Below are positions 46,044 through 60,689 of a stretch of DNA of 64,000 nt, one piece after another (the first letter of the stretch is position 1; every line of letters starts with the position of its first letter). The DNA lies in assembly GCF_026151205.1 (NCBI RefSeq), contig NC_087073.1:12433578-12497577 (forward strand). The letters run 5' to 3'. The notes beneath the pieces are model-generated. The model searched no databases. It was not told where the DNA came from and worked only from the letters and a program-made list of their open reading frames with translations. A program made the translations under genes and the position numbers. This DNA is from Bolinopsis microptera. Taxonomy: Eukaryota > Ctenophora > Tentaculata > Lobata > Bolinopsidae.

Positions 46044-46045
<2 letters not shown>
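45497..46045 (-). mobile_element. 5'-truncated LINE (non-LTR retrotransposon) C-terminal fragment
   Basis: The minus-strand frame 46020-45604 encodes WAAPLASLNELDIAHRKHL, RRILNIRWPIGVISNEALYA, RVSKFRWRMLGHILR and EGRRGRPCLNLLDVIRKDL. This is the typical tail of LINE polyproteins, downstream of the reverse transcriptase. Its upstream side is cut off at an AT microsatellite, and the 3' side runs into a (tac)n tract at 45499-45517, a plausible LINE tail. The frame is open, but the element is far from complete. Confidence 0.82.

Positions 46046-46046
<1 letters not shown>

Positions 46047-46080
<34 letters not shown>
46047..46080. repeat. AT dinucleotide microsatellite
   Basis: About 16 at/ta units abutting the truncation point of the LINE fragment. 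Confidence 0.95.
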
Positions 46081-46085
<5 letters not shown>

Positions 46086-46868
46086 TTGGTGGCACTCAGT
46101 ATTGAAAAAAGACATACGGAAAGAATTTTGGGAGCGACAGTGGGTATACTGGGCGCACCACAACAAGCACATGAATAGTGTACAGTGCCATGCACCGTGT
46201 ATTTACATGCGTATACAAACAAAGATAAAAGCAATATAAAATTAAAGTCTAACAATCACCCGCAAACAACCACTATAATATAAAGGCGGCAAGTATCAGG
46301 ACTACTCAACCCTGAAATGCAGAGCAGAGCGCCGTGATCGGGCGATAACGATTCAGTCGGGATTAGCGGGTCAGTATAATGACAAACATTATGTACAAGT
46401 CTGTCGTGGCTCTCATTATAACATAATCATTATGAGCTCTTTGTGTAGACATTGTACTGACTATTGGTGATCACAAACGATCGTCACCATCCTGATAATG
46501 GTATTAATTAAACAACACGTTAGAGACAGCCGACAGGAGTTGAGGAGAGCCGTAAGTTAGATCTCTGATAAAGACAGATACGTTGTGGTATTGGGTTCGT
46601 CTTGAGAAGATGCCCGACAGAAGACTGTACCGTCTGCCTTGAGATGAACGAATGACGTACTCTATTCATACCAGATATACTTAGCAATCGTCACCTCTGA
46701 TGGGTTGTAGCGTTAAACTATTATTGCTGCCGTCACGATACTGTAATTACTGGAAAAGAGCCCATTACCTGCTTTGTCTCTAAAAGTATAATTGACCATT
46801 AACATTACTTCTTTGTCGATGTAACAATGAACCATGTTAAGATCAGCATGTTATTGTCGTCACGGTCA
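46081..46868. other. No gene seen
   Basis: Spacer between the LINE fragment and the 45/46-bp satellite. Nothing was recognised. Confidence 0.45.
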
Positions 46869-47722
46869 ATGCGGTCCCGTATGAGCTACACTGATAAGTC
46901 CCTAAACACAGTCAATAAGGTCCCGTATGAGCTACAGTGATCAGTCCCTGAACACAGTCAATAAGGTCCCGTATGAGCTACAGTGATCAGTCCCTGAACA
47001 CGATAATAAGGTCCCGTATGAGCTACAGTGATCAGTCCCTGAACACAGTCAATAAGGTCCCGTATGAGCTACAGTGATCAGTCCCTGAACACGATAATAA
47101 AGTCTTGTATGAGCTACACTGATCAGTATCTGAACACGATAATAAGGTCTCGTATGAGCTACAGTGATCAGTCCCTGAACACAGTCAATAAGGTCCCGTA
47201 TGAGCTACAGTGATCAGTCCCTGAACACGATAATAAAGTCTTGTATGAGCTACAGTGATCAGTATCTGAACACGATAATAAGGTCCCGTATGAGCTACAT
47301 TGATCAGTATCTGAACACGATAATAAGGTCTCGTATGAGCTACAGTGATCAGTCCCTGAACACAGTCAATAAGGTCTCGTATGAGCTACAGTGATCAGTC
47401 CCTGAACACAGTCAATAAGGTCCCGTATGAGCTACAGTGATCAGTCCCTGAACACAGTCAATAAGGTCCCGTATGAGCTACAGTGATCAGTCCCTGAACA
47501 CAGTCAATAAGGTCCCGTATGAGCTACAGTGATCAGTCCCTGAACACGATAATAAAGTCTTGTATGAGCTACACTGATCAGTATCTGAACACGATAATAA
47601 GGTCCCGTATGAGCTACATTGATCAGTATCTGAACACGATAATAAGGTCCCGTATGAGCTACATTGATCAGTATCTGAACACGATAATAAGGTCCCGTAT
47701 GAGCTACAGTGATCAGTATCTG
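46869..47722. repeat. Satellite of two interleaved 45/46-bp units, about 18-19 copies
   Basis: All units share aggtcccgtatgagctaca then tgatcagt. Type A (46 bp) has a cagtcaat leader and ends ccctgaaca; type B (45 bp) has a cgataat leader and ends atctgaaca. Hybrids occur, with leader and tail swapped. The types are clustered and mixed, consistent with unequal exchange. Open frames over the array on both strands are products of the repeat. Confidence 0.93.
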
Positions 47723-48834
<1,112 letters not shown>

Positions 48835-51800
48835 GTCTGTACTCTGTAGCACATAGCATTAGTGAGATGCAACAAAAGTTAGGATTTTAAAGCAGCATAG
48901 TTATTGATAGCATGGAAATGTATTTTGGAACACAAACAAACGCACAGACTGACAGACTGACAGCATGTTCTTTGTTCAATGGTCCTCAACTCGAAAACAA
49001 AATCTCAATGTCACAGACTCTTGCGTGCTAACAAGCTTGCTAAAATTTGAAACTCTCGAAAAAAACTCATCGATCAGTTTATCACTGATAGTTGAATGTT
49101 TATCAGATAACAGCTTGTTCTCATTATACGAGGTACGCTACATGGGCTAGCCCTCATAAAATGTGATTAGAAATAGAATGACCAGCAAGAGACCACCTAG
49201 TCAGACACGATCATTATCTATCTGTTCTGAAGAAATGTTCTGAAGAAATGTTCAAATGTTGGCACGTGAAAATAAATGTCACGAACGGGGTCATGCAAAA
49301 ACTCACGAACGCTAAATCGGAAACTAAAAACCCAAAACTGGAAAATAAGGTCGTAGGATTTGATGAACCCGATGGATAATCAACGATGCGGGTCTAACTT
49401 CATTCTTGACTGTACGTCATTCGGCTTGAATCAGATCGTAAATCAAAATGGTTAGTGTCGTATGACGGGGACACAATGTGTGGTGGCGGATTATCAGGAC
49501 GGAATGCCGACAGAGGGCCTTGTACCGTGCTATATAGTGACGCATCTGAGAATCAGCTCGACTCACCAAAGTATCGTCAGATCGTCACGTGATGCTATGA
49601 CGTCATATATAAAGTTACACCACTTACCTCATTCCTCTGAGTCATCAGATGAAATGGGGGTTTCAGTTTTGCTTTCACATTGCAAACTGTGAGTTAAGAA
49701 TTTCGCTTTTTGTTACAGTGCATCACGAAGCGAAATTTAATATTATTACGACGTAGAAATTGTAGAGGCTGGTACAGGTAACAAAAAACAAAAATTTGTC
49801 GAACTTCTGCATATTTCTTTAATGAGGAAGCACTAACAGTTTGACCCTGAGAAAGTTGATAGGGCCTGTAAAAGTGTAACGTAATTCAAACCTCAAGTCA
49901 AAAATTTCTTATCTATCAAGTAACTTAATCTCGGGAGGGCTTAAAGTTAATCTGCTAGATTAAAAGAATTATAGCGTAGAACTAGAAGGCAAACTAGTCA
50001 AAATCACAAGATACTAATTCGTGACCATGATTTTTGAATCGTAAAATTGCTAGCAGATGTGTCCAATGATCATCATCATCATCCTTAAAGCCTTTTAGAA
50101 ATCAAATCCCTGCAAAGGATAGCTAGATAAGTGACCATTTGTTTACTAAAAAAATGTTCCTATAGCAACCACATCACAAAAGTCAAGAAAGCAAATGATG
50201 TGGACTTAACAATCGACGCCATTATCAAATTAGGCCACTATTATACTACCACTATACTGCCACTATACTGTCACTATACTGCCACTATACTGCCACTAGT
50301 CCGTCACCAGTTATGACACTATCCGCATATGTATAAGTCGATTAAATTTGTTTTAAGTGATTGTACGTAACACTCAACCTGTTTGGCTTTAAGTTTACCC
50401 TCTTCCTGTACTAGGTCACCAGGTTAAAGAGTTCTGAGCAATGGTCTACAGTGTAGACTCTACACTGCACGTGGTGGCCATAACAACACTACATGGTCGA
50501 CACTACACTTGGCATAGTGTCGTTGGTCGTTGCACCTGAGCCACCAAGTTTTTCAAACAAAAGCCGCAGAAATGAGCTGTAAAGTCGTGGCCGTGTTCAG
50601 TGTAACTGTAAATAAAATGACCATTGAGCGTGGTGCTCAAAACACCAATAAGAAGCTGAAAGTTTAAGAAACCGTTCCTATACACTTATCAGTTATCATG
50701 CATTTTCATGCTTATTATAATAAGTACCTTAGTAGGTTATCCTTAAAGTAAACATGGAAACAATACTTAAACGATTTCGTATTTATATTTAGATACTTTA
50801 ATTCTATTGGCGTGAAATCTAACAGCTAATACTAATACTACGCAGATAACGTTTATTTTACTCAAGTCCTATTAGCCTCGTTGGCCAATTATATTGCTGG
50901 ATGGATGATAGAGTTAATAAACAAATAGGTAATTTAGTTAATTGAATCATTAAATCATTAACAAGATTAGTAATATAATAATTTGCAGATAAGGTAATCA
51001 TGACACCAAGGTATTGACAAACGATTTTCTGAGTATTTACCCATTACGGCAGCAGACAAAACTTAGCGAGAATTCATTATTTGTAAAGTATAAGTCGAGC
51101 GCAAAAATTAATGAATTTAAACAGACAATTGTATTTATGTTTAACAAACATGACTCTGGCGGCATGCATGTCTAGTCCAACACAATTACTCCGGTGTGAT
51201 GTGTCCTGCTTAAGAGAAAAGAAGTTTACCTGAATCTGCACAATTACAAAAGCAGCATGGTTTTTTAAACATCTCCATTAAGACGTCAAGAGAAACCTTG
51301 TGAAAATCCTTAGAATCAACAAACACTCATCGCTGATTGCTTTAAGGATACTTCCAGACATACTAACTATTAAAATAGTAATGGAGATAGTATCGGAAGG
51401 TTATTACTTCTCGACGTAAGACATTAAGAAGGCTTCTCTAAGAATATAAGGAGGGGTTGCCCGTTGCAGTCTCGGAATAATATAATTATGGACAATCAAC
51501 CGAAACTAGACTGCCTCCATCAGTATCCTATGAAATGATAGGAATCCGAACAGTTTCGGGAGAAACAGAGAAGTGGTAATTACGACAAAGTAAATTTTCA
51601 ATTAAACGAAAGCTTTGTTTCCCAGAAAGCCCCCTTTAAAATGTAGGCCGTGACCCAAGGTTCCGGTGGTGGTCGGCAAATGAGTCCTATAACTTCTCAC
51701 ATCATAACACACAAAATTCCCGTCCTTGCTTCTTAATCATTCCGGTATTTTTATGTATATTTTTAGTCACCCGTAGTTGGTTGTGTTTGAATTATTTGTG

Positions 51801-54800
51801 GGGGTCAGTCTGATTTTTTGTGGAACTTTCAAGATCGTAGTTTACTTAAAGACCCGTGCCAATATTGTTGAGGGGGTCAGCCATGCCCATATTTGGTTAA
51901 ATTTTGGCTCAATTATGCCAAATCACCTTAGCATGCTCACAACGAAAAATATCGACAACAATCAATTTCAAACTATTTTGGACTTAGAGAGCTATTTTAG
52001 TATTTTGAAATGCATTAAGGTGTTTTAGTGTTAGAGTGTTGATGGCATTTGAAAGAAGATAACATAACTCAGCCGCTTTGCAACTTTTGCAGAAAAGGAA
52101 TTCTCGTAGAGGGTACGGACAGCCGGTGGGCTGCTTTTTGCAAGCCATGAGACCTGTCCTCTAACAGCTAACTGCAAGACGAATAACGAACGGATATGTT
52201 AAATATCACTAATAATACTTAATAATATTTTAAAAAATACTTACAGCAGTTATAGTGGACCTTGACAACAGGAGTTGCTGGCAGATAATGTTACTAGCAG
52301 AAAAAGTTACTAGCAGAAAAATGTCGCAAGTAAGATATACTTGTAGATGTCTGAGAGCTACTAGAACATTAACAAATATGGCGCATAGCGAAGTTGAGAT
52401 CAACAATTTGCTGGCTCATGGTATCACACAGTACCTATCGCCACTCAGAAAAAGATGTGGCGTCAACAAGTTTCCAAGTACATGCAGTTGCACGACCGCG
52501 TGAAACTTCAATATCATCGAATATTTCACTTCACTCTAATTTCAAACAAATATTACACCTGGTGACGTTACCGAAGCCTTGCTGGTCTCTAATTTCATAA
52601 AGTGGCTGTGGAGTGCTTCAATTCAATTTTATTTTAGAAAAGACAACGATCACGAACAGTAACAGTAACAGAGTAATAGTGCATAGTACATTTTACTATT
52701 TACTAGTACAAATAGATATTTATTTATATTGCTGCCTTCATGTCATTGCTCTCAATTAGTGATAAATACCAATCAATATTTTAATATTTGTTCAGTTTTC
52801 TTTCAAAATACCTGTTACCTGAGTTGTTAGCACTAGTTTAATCAACACATAATCACATATCTCCTTGCACCAACCTAAGTCCGGTGTTAAATTGTAATTT
52901 ACTGAGAGTCATCAAAATTAGCCATCTTAAAATAGGTCTGCTGGTTTAATAGTACTTATCTTGTAATATTGAAATTGGAATCTCATTCGAATTTCAGGCA
53001 CTGCTGTCAACAAGTATCAGCAATTATATCTCATAGGACGGATTTGAAGTATCCGAATCAATCATAGATTCTTGTTCGCTAGTTGTACATTTGTAGAATG
53101 TAGACATCTGCGACATAACAGGTAGAAAACATATGATTGGCGATCGAGGGATCGACTTGACCGCCTATTATGTATATCAATATGCGACCTATAGTCGCGT
53201 CGAGCGACGCGCGATCATAGTGCTCTAATATGCACGATCGGATTTAATAAAAAGATAAACGCTTCACTAACTCAACCAACACCACATGGATGATGTAAAA
53301 TAAGATAAATGGCAGTTTTGCTTCCTCTTTTGAGGTAATAACACTATTATAATCAAAGTAATTGGGTGGCATCTCCTGTCTCCTGCCTCCACCGGATCAC
53401 GGATGCCACCAATGACTCCATCGAAAGACGGACGCATACGAATGCTATTGATGATGGTATCATCCAATGAGTTTCTGAATAGTACCACTACCAGTCGTCA
53501 ATACAGCAGTCTCACTCTAATTCGGACGAATGACAACTCACTTTCAGGACACCTTTTATAAGCAGATAGACGGTCGGTGAAAATAAGGTACCTAAACAGT
53601 AGATTAGCGACAGATTCGGTACTGAGCCAGCAAAAGGCTATGTAAAAGATGGTGCTATCTAACTTAGTAGCCGGTAGCCGTCTGAGTTTTGCTGGTATAG
53701 GCGAATGAGGTAAGGGAATTGAGGTAAGGAACATTATAAGAGTTTTGCTGATACTGCAGTAGGAAATACTAAGGACTAACATGTACACGATAGGCTTGTG
53801 GCTAGCGTCTAGTCTTGGTTTTAGCTTAAAGAGTGATTGTTAAGGATAATTTCCAGCTGAGGCATGGAAATCAGCCCGAAGCCTCTACAACCAACTTTTA
53901 CACAGAACTTCTTAATATATGTAAACCACTTAAACTTCATAAAGTCGTGCGATTCAGAGTCAAGTTGTGAGCTGAATTCAGATGTTGTGGTTACCGCTAT
54001 CTACTTTATATAGCATTAGCTGTACCAGGAAGCACTTACACAATGATATGCTAAAAACGTGGGAACTTAGTGGTATTAAGTGAAAGGTTAGTGTTATACA
54101 AGTAGAGCCAAAAAGTATGACTATACTTATAGACATGAAAATAGACAATTCAGCAGCTGAATTAATTACTATATATGTGCACAATAGCTTTTGGGTCCTT
54201 ATATTATAATATCCGAATATGACAACAATGTGGTTAGTGACGACAATTATTTCAATATTGTTATTGTCATTGTCATTGATATAACAGTATGACTTACGTA
54301 ATTGTGTTTAAAATTCAAATAGTCAATTTGCTGATATCATATATTTTTGAAAGAATTATTTGTAAACTATAAAAGGATAATTTATAAACGAGGTCCTCGG
54401 AAAGTGAACAAAACTTAAAAGAACAATAAGGAATGTGGTGACTGGTGGTGTTCTAAACCGTAACATTGTGTTGGATGCCACGGAGCCACAACAATATGAA
54501 CACGCTAATTATATTTCATATTACCCTTCACAATTCACAGCACACCTAATATGGAAGTCCAAATAAAAAGTGAAATTGTCTTATAACTCAACATTCCAGG
54601 AGAGTCCTTGCTGCATTGTCAAAACTCAAATAAGCGTAAAACGTTTGTTGTTTGCTATAATATGGCCATACGTCGCTTGACTTGGGTCGTTTTATAACAG
54701 GACAACATGTTCGGGTCTAGACTCTAGAGCAATGATCATATTTCTATTGTTCGATGAACTGTCGGCCTTAAGATTACGATAGGTTACCTTTGATAAGATG

Positions 54801-56780
54801 CGCCTCCTTGGATATTACAATTTAAATTGGCCTACGTCAAACGATGGAAGTAATATATAGAACACTTTTGTTTTAATTATTCATGGAGGAAATGTTTAAA
54901 GGAAACCAAAAATTTCCTCTATCGCACACAGTGATAAAGACAATGCATCTACATATTATGGTCTATGGATGACAGATTCTTTGAACATCTTAGACTCATA
55001 AACGGCAAAAATGAAGAAATTATTTTTTTAAATAAATGAAAAAAAAATTAAAATAGAGACTTGATTATACCATCATGATATATACAGCCTGTCTTCAGGG
55101 ACATGTGATGCTGATAAAGCATTGACAGCTACAAAAGACGCCATCACCTCCAATGGCTATAAAGACATTGGCGTTAATGTATGTATTGCATCAAATATGG
55201 TCATTTGGAGGCTTGAATTTTTACAAATAATAATCAGAATGGCATCAGAAATATCGTCTGCCCCAAACTTGGAGGTGGGGAACTTGACAAAGTGGCCTGG
55301 GTTCCTTGCTGACAATCACCCTTTGTATAGGTAAACTGCATACCCGTAAAGTTGTATTAAAAAACCAAACAACAAACCTTTATTGGTGGTGGATTGTATT
55401 ATTTATCCCAATTTCGGCAGAGAAACCGAAAAGAATCAGCGTTATAAATTATCAATGTAAAATATGAATATTCCATAATTATCAAATCAGCGTTATAGAA
55501 TTAAAGTATCAAGGTAATATAAAAATATTACATAATAACCTAATACTTATAAATAGGCTCTTATCTTCAGAAAATCAGGGAATATCAAATTAAGATAAAA
55601 ACTCCTGGGACACTTTACTCTTACTTTCTGGCGGCAAAGTTAAATTAGCATTAAAAGTATTCCGTCCCATTTGGTTTAAGATGATTATTTGGAAACACTC
55701 ACCCCTGGTAGATGAGTTCCCAAGAAGGAGGGTTACTTCAGGTATGACGTATATATAGCAAAGGGCCTGGCAACAGTAATATTTATATAAGATGATATGG
55801 AGCTGCAGACTGAAGCCTCACAAACTCGTTTTAACGGTTATTTTTGCAAATCAGTTGAACTTTTAAAATAACGCCATCCTGACGTAATTTAAGTCTAATA
55901 AGAAAGAAATGCCTACATTTGTCATGAATAACAAACAAATCTTTTCTATGGTGATCGCCGGCCCACACCCGACATACCTACACGATTAAATCAAAGTTTA
56001 TTAACTACATTATCTTCGTGGCGCTTGCCAAATAATAAAATGATGCTTGTAATTGTGTATCAATTTGTAATGGATTTCATACCATATCCTTTTGTATTGC
56101 TGTGTTTCAGTAATGAATTGTACACACAGTTAATAATTGAAATGTCAATACATCAACTAAAGATGGTGGTAATGGTGACCAAGTCGGCAAATTAGGGTAG
56201 TGTAACCCCTGTTCATATCTAATTAGAAGTCTGTAATGTGCGTAAAGCATTCTGCGAATAAATTCTCTTTGCCAAAAATCGAGTCATATTTTTCAGAAAT
56301 CTACCAAGTAAATATAAAATATATTTTTTTGTTATAGTATGAATATGATTTGAGTACTGAAATCACCATGCTCTTAGGATTTATTGGCTGTCACAATCAT
56401 GAATCATGACTCATTCAATAGAGCTTAAGAAGTTATTTTTATGAACATGACATTACTGTAACGTTAAAGAAGTTCTCGTCAATGCCGCTCACAAAAGCGA
56501 GAAGTTCTCTCATCTAGGCTGTGCAGCAGCGACTGGATGACCAACAAAAGATCCCATTACAATTTCCATTGTATTCGGAGATAAGGTTGTTGCTCTTTTA
56601 AAGAGCTAAGTCAAACTTTGTGGCGATGAATTGTTCGTATGAGCTTGGGAAGTGGGGAGAAAGAGAAATCTTGAAGAAAGGGATTCGTTACCCACCATTC
56701 GTAAATTGATGATTTTAAGTTTCAGCCGGGGTGATGATCAAGTATTAAAACTTTAGCTAGTCGAGATCCTTACCACAACT
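48835..56780. other. Long gene-poor region
   Basis: No coding sequence is supported over about 8 kb. An 11-bp unit (cactatactgc) repeats five to six times at 50227-50297. Minus-strand frames at 53498-53788 and 53978-54184 have hydrophobic stretches but no firm family signature. The last few hundred bases should contain the promoter of the membrane-protein gene at 56781. Confidence 0.5.
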
Positions 56781-58905
56781 ATGGGCCGACTCAATCTTTA
56801 TGTTGTTCTGGTATATTTGTTAACTTGTCATGTTAAACCCTACCTAGGGTCCCTTTTGGGGTATGATCCGGCCAATGCTTTAAATAAATTAGGTGATACG
56901 AATACAATAAATTTAGGGTTTACTTTCACGACCGGCACGGGAACCAGCACTTCGTTCTATGTGGAGAAAGAACACCGACAATCCAGTACAAGACGAACAG
57001 ATATGACCACTCGCACTGAAGGTCGAATTACAGAGAGTAAGACTTATCTGACTAACCTCACCGTAACATCCACCGAGAGGACTACAACGCCGAGTTTTAA
57101 TCCTTTTAAAGGATTGAAATTGACCCATACGTCACCCCAATTGAATTTGTCTAGCTCTTATACCTCCTTCTATGAACGAACCACGGTTAGTTTTTGCACA
57201 GCAAATAACTTTTTTAGGTCGTGTTTCGCTGATGTTGAATCGTATGTTTAACATAGTTCTTTACAATTAGCAGTTATATGTAATGGTCAATTTTAATAAC
57301 TGATTGAAAATGATCTACTAAAATTAATTTTTGGTTATATTAATATATTTCAGGAAAATGTTACATGGACAGAAATGCCAGAGGTACTGATGTGGCCCTG
57401 TTTTACGTTTGGGTTCCACCCACCTCGCGCTAAAGCCGTGGAAAGCTTCATTTCTACAAGCTTCTATCGGTGCTGGTTGTTCTGCAAACACTACAAAGGC
57501 TGCACATTCTTCACCTTCACCTCAACCGGAAACGGACAGTGCATGTTATTTAACAAGAGAGTGGAAACTCTTGTGCGAGGTGACGTGGGCTCAGTCACAG
57601 GTTCCAAGGATTGCATGAATGGTAAAAAATGTGGGGGCCTGTCCAACTCGATAGATCAGCTCTCAAAGATGAGTTACAAAGACCAGGGGTACTACATCTG
57701 GAACAGAAATACAGGAAAGTGTTTGGCAGCATCTGTCGTTACCTCTACAAGGGAGGTTGGGAGCAAACAAGATGTCATGGAAAAGGAGGGGAAAAAGTTT
57801 CATCTAAAGTGGAAGAGCTGCTCGCACAGGCAAATTCAGAAATGGATTGTTCAGCTCAAAGGGACGATTTCTTCCCACAGACCTTCCCCAGACAAACCTT
57901 CGCCTACGGTGATGTCTTCCAGAGTTGTCATTAGTTCTGCTGATAGTGATACTAATGAGTACTTGCATGGTGAGAGAGTTTGTCTGTCTTGGCAGAAAGA
58001 GGGCTTGAGGTTGGAACAATGTGAGAAGATCAAGGACAAGGTCCCTCGCTGGGTGCAACTGATTTACAAGAGGTTCCAATACCAAGAGTGCCGGACATCG
58101 ATAGCTAACTACGGAATTGAGGGTGAAGAACCCGACCATCACATCGCTGTAGATTTCAGGACTGAAATTCCAACAACCGAGCAATTGAAGCAGGAAATTC
58201 TTTGGTCGAGACCCTGCCGAGTTAAGAACTCCTCCATTACGTATGGCTATGTCGTCGACCAACGGGGGGCCCCCTTCCAACTACCTGGTGAAAACATCAC
58301 GATTAGATGTATAGATGACTTTGGTGTGAACGGGCTAGAACACGCCGAGGAATACAAAATTCTGTGCTCCAAAGATATGACACTAAGGATCTGTGCGAAG
58401 AAACCGGAGCCGACAGACCCTCCGACGGAACCTATTCATATCACGTTAGTTCAAATTAGATTATTACGCAACTATTTTATCGCATAATCCATGAAATTAC
58501 CCTTTTGAGTCAACCCTGATTTACCAATGATTTTGATCCACATTTTTTTAAATCAGGGCGAATAAACGAATTTTCATGTCATTCAAATAAAGAACAGCTA
58601 ACATAGCTTTTCTTAGGTTGGCCCAAGTGGAAGACCCACCGACCGATCTGAAAAATCCTTACGTCTTCGCCACGGTCTTCCTTGGAAGTCTGGTCCTCGC
58701 CATGCTCATCTGTATTATCGTTCTGACTGCGCTCCACTGGTGGAGAACTGGCAAGATGAGAAGACGGTTGACTCTGCAAGCTCACCTCTCTACAATCTAC
58801 GAGGAACACGAGGCGAAAAGAAAGGAAGAAGAAGCTGCGGCGAAGGAGGAAGCTAAGCGAATTAAGAAGGAAGAAAAAGCTAAGGCAGCTCTTATGCGAT
58901 GGTGA
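56781..58905 (+). CDS. Type I membrane protein with PAN-, ricin- and sushi-like parts
   Basis: Exons 56781-57185, 57354-58444 and 58617-58905 close to 594 residues. A signal peptide (about 1-23) is followed by a Thr/Ser-rich stretch to about 135. A Cys-rich PAN/apple-like segment lies at about 150-222 (CWLFCKHYKGCTFFTF...GQCMLF). A ricin-B-type trefoil-like region spans about 247-377 (YYIWNRNTGKCL, FHLKWKSCS...KWIV, RVCLSWQ...QCE...RWVQL). A sushi-like Cys segment (about 422-482) has ITYGYVVDQRG, ITIRC and YKILC. One transmembrane helix spans about 514-541, then a basic stop-transfer sequence and a charged Lys/Glu/Ala coiled-coil-like tail. It is likely a cell-surface carbohydrate- or protein-binding receptor; ligand unknown. 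Domain calls are by pattern; the topology is secure. Confidence 0.85.
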
Positions 58906-60431
58906 GTGGTGACTGGCGAGAACACAGAACGGTGGAAAGGACGGTTTTATAAAACATTCGATAAATCAAAACCAACAATCTGCATCTGATTCTATTTCTA
59001 CCAATTTACATGGGAGTAGGTATTAGGAGAAATTTTTAATCATTTTATATAACGGGTTCAAGCCCTAAAAGTTGCAACCTCAAATAGGTGACCTAAACCA
59101 TAAATACTAACAGTAGCACTAAATCTGTAACTCTAACACAACCGCGAGAATTAAATTAAGCAAATCCAATGGTTATTGGGACTAATGATAACAATATACT
59201 GTGTCGGGGTAGAAGGTCATGGTGCTCAAGGTTCAGTACCCATCCGGTCCTCAAGCTGACGGCACCCTTTTACCGTCACTGTTATATTTCGACATATCGA
59301 GTGTACGAATCATTTAAAGTGTGTTTAATAAAACTTACTTTATTAAACACGCTTTTAATATTAAAACCAACGGTAATAATGTAAATCAAAGTTTACAGAA
59401 GCATTTAAAAGTAACACCATGACTAACAGCAAAATATGTTGCGGAAAACCATGTGTAACTTAAAGCGACGAATAATCATCAAGTCAGATTTGTTAGTTTG
59501 GTATTATTACAAATACTTAAATAATTATTACATTGGCGGAGGCGTCTTTAGTTCTTTGCTTATGTCTAATCACTCTACTAGGCTGTTTCGCTATTATTCA
59601 TCACTTTCATGAGTGCTAAATTACTAAGTGATTCAACTTCAATCACGCTGTTTTGAATTTGATCACGCTTGTATCAATGCCGTGTTCAGGGCCATAAATA
59701 TGGTGTGAAATGGATGTCAGGAACTGCTAGCTTGTAGCTGTTGTATGTTTTTCAGTGAAAATGTCATCGTTACAACGTTTTTTATTTTGACCGATAAAAA
59801 TTACAATAGTTTTCACTTCAGCAATACGCCTGAGACTTTTGGTTTTAACATTCAGGCGCGGTAATTAACATATTTTATGACTGCTACAAATTTAAACAAA
59901 ATGCCATTGCCGAATTCTGCAACACTTGAAGAAATACAGACCGCATCTTGTTTACCTACAACAGCTATGATAGCACAAATGATAACCCCAAGGAATAGGT
60001 CATTTTCTCCCGCTAAACTGTTATCCTCAACATTCAAATCATAATCGATAATGTTTGCTCCGTAGTCCGTGCTCGTGAAAGGCTCCTTTGGAGAGAAGCT
60101 TTCTTGCGATCAGTGTACGTCCAATTAACCGCTGGTATAAGTATAAATCATTTATTCAAAATAATCGTCATCAAGGTGAAGGCTAATCATTTAGAACCAC
60201 ACCAACCTTGGTCATTGTAAACCTGGTCAACTTTTAACGTTGTTCTGAATATGGATAAATAGCTGTTGTAAGTCGATTTATGACCAGCTTGAAATAGGTC
60301 CAAACTTGTATTTTAAAATGTACATAAACATGGTTAGAATTATAAACATGGTTAGAATTATGACAAATTCATTTTATTCCTAAGAATTTCATCTTCGGAA
60401 AATTCATCTCCAAAACTGCATCAATTATACC
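58906..60431. other. Intergenic spacer
   Basis: AT-rich sequence with no supported gene between the membrane-protein gene and the Penelope-like element. A short tandem duplication (aaacatggttagaattat) lies at about 60327-60361. Confidence 0.5.
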
Positions 60432-60463
60432 TTTGTCGGTTTTTTTAAGTTGGTTAGTTTTTT

Positions 60464-60575
60464 TAGTACTAATAAATCTAACCAACTTAATCCCTTTGTA
60501 GCTAATGATGTAATTTAACGAAGTATACACTACATTTGCGTGTTTCACTGTCTAGCCCACCAACCATAAGATTTG
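60464..60575 (+). repeat. Penelope pseudo-LTR, left copy
   Basis: This 112-bp sequence is identical base for base to 63781-63892. Directly upstream, aagttggttag (60447-60457) is complementary to ctaaccaactt inside the repeat (60479-60489), giving a short hairpin at the 5' edge. Confidence 0.95.
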
Positions 60576-60611
60576 ATGACCACCACGCCTGCTAGACAGT
60601 GAGATACGCAA
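60536..60611 (+). other. RNA hairpin at repeat/leader junction of the Penelope element
   Basis: Arms 60536-60556 and 60591-60611 pair over 21 positions. Nineteen are Watson-Crick and the two DNA mismatches become G-U pairs in RNA, so the stem is continuous in the transcript. The loop is 34 nt. The left arm belongs to the 112-bp repeat and the right arm to the leader, so only the 5' copy can form it. Role unknown. Confidence 0.7.
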
Positions 60612-60689
60612 TCCGACTTTTCATCGAAAGAAGTAGGAGAACACTTCCAGCCCCAGAAGAATAGTGCTAACCTCACATGTTTATTTATC

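Noticed and set aside
46869-46940. Hammerhead-like ctgataagtccc phrase in the satellite
   Set aside because: No GAAA partner or closing stems, and other units change the core.
53498-54184. Hydrophobic minus-strand frames suggesting a GPCR remnant (FCWLS near a helix)
   Set aside because: Helix order, loops and conserved residues cannot be aligned convincingly; too weak to call.
59040-59250. Possible tRNA B-box-like ggttcaagcc and ggttcagtac phrases
   Set aside because: No matching A-box or cloverleaf stems could be drawn around them.
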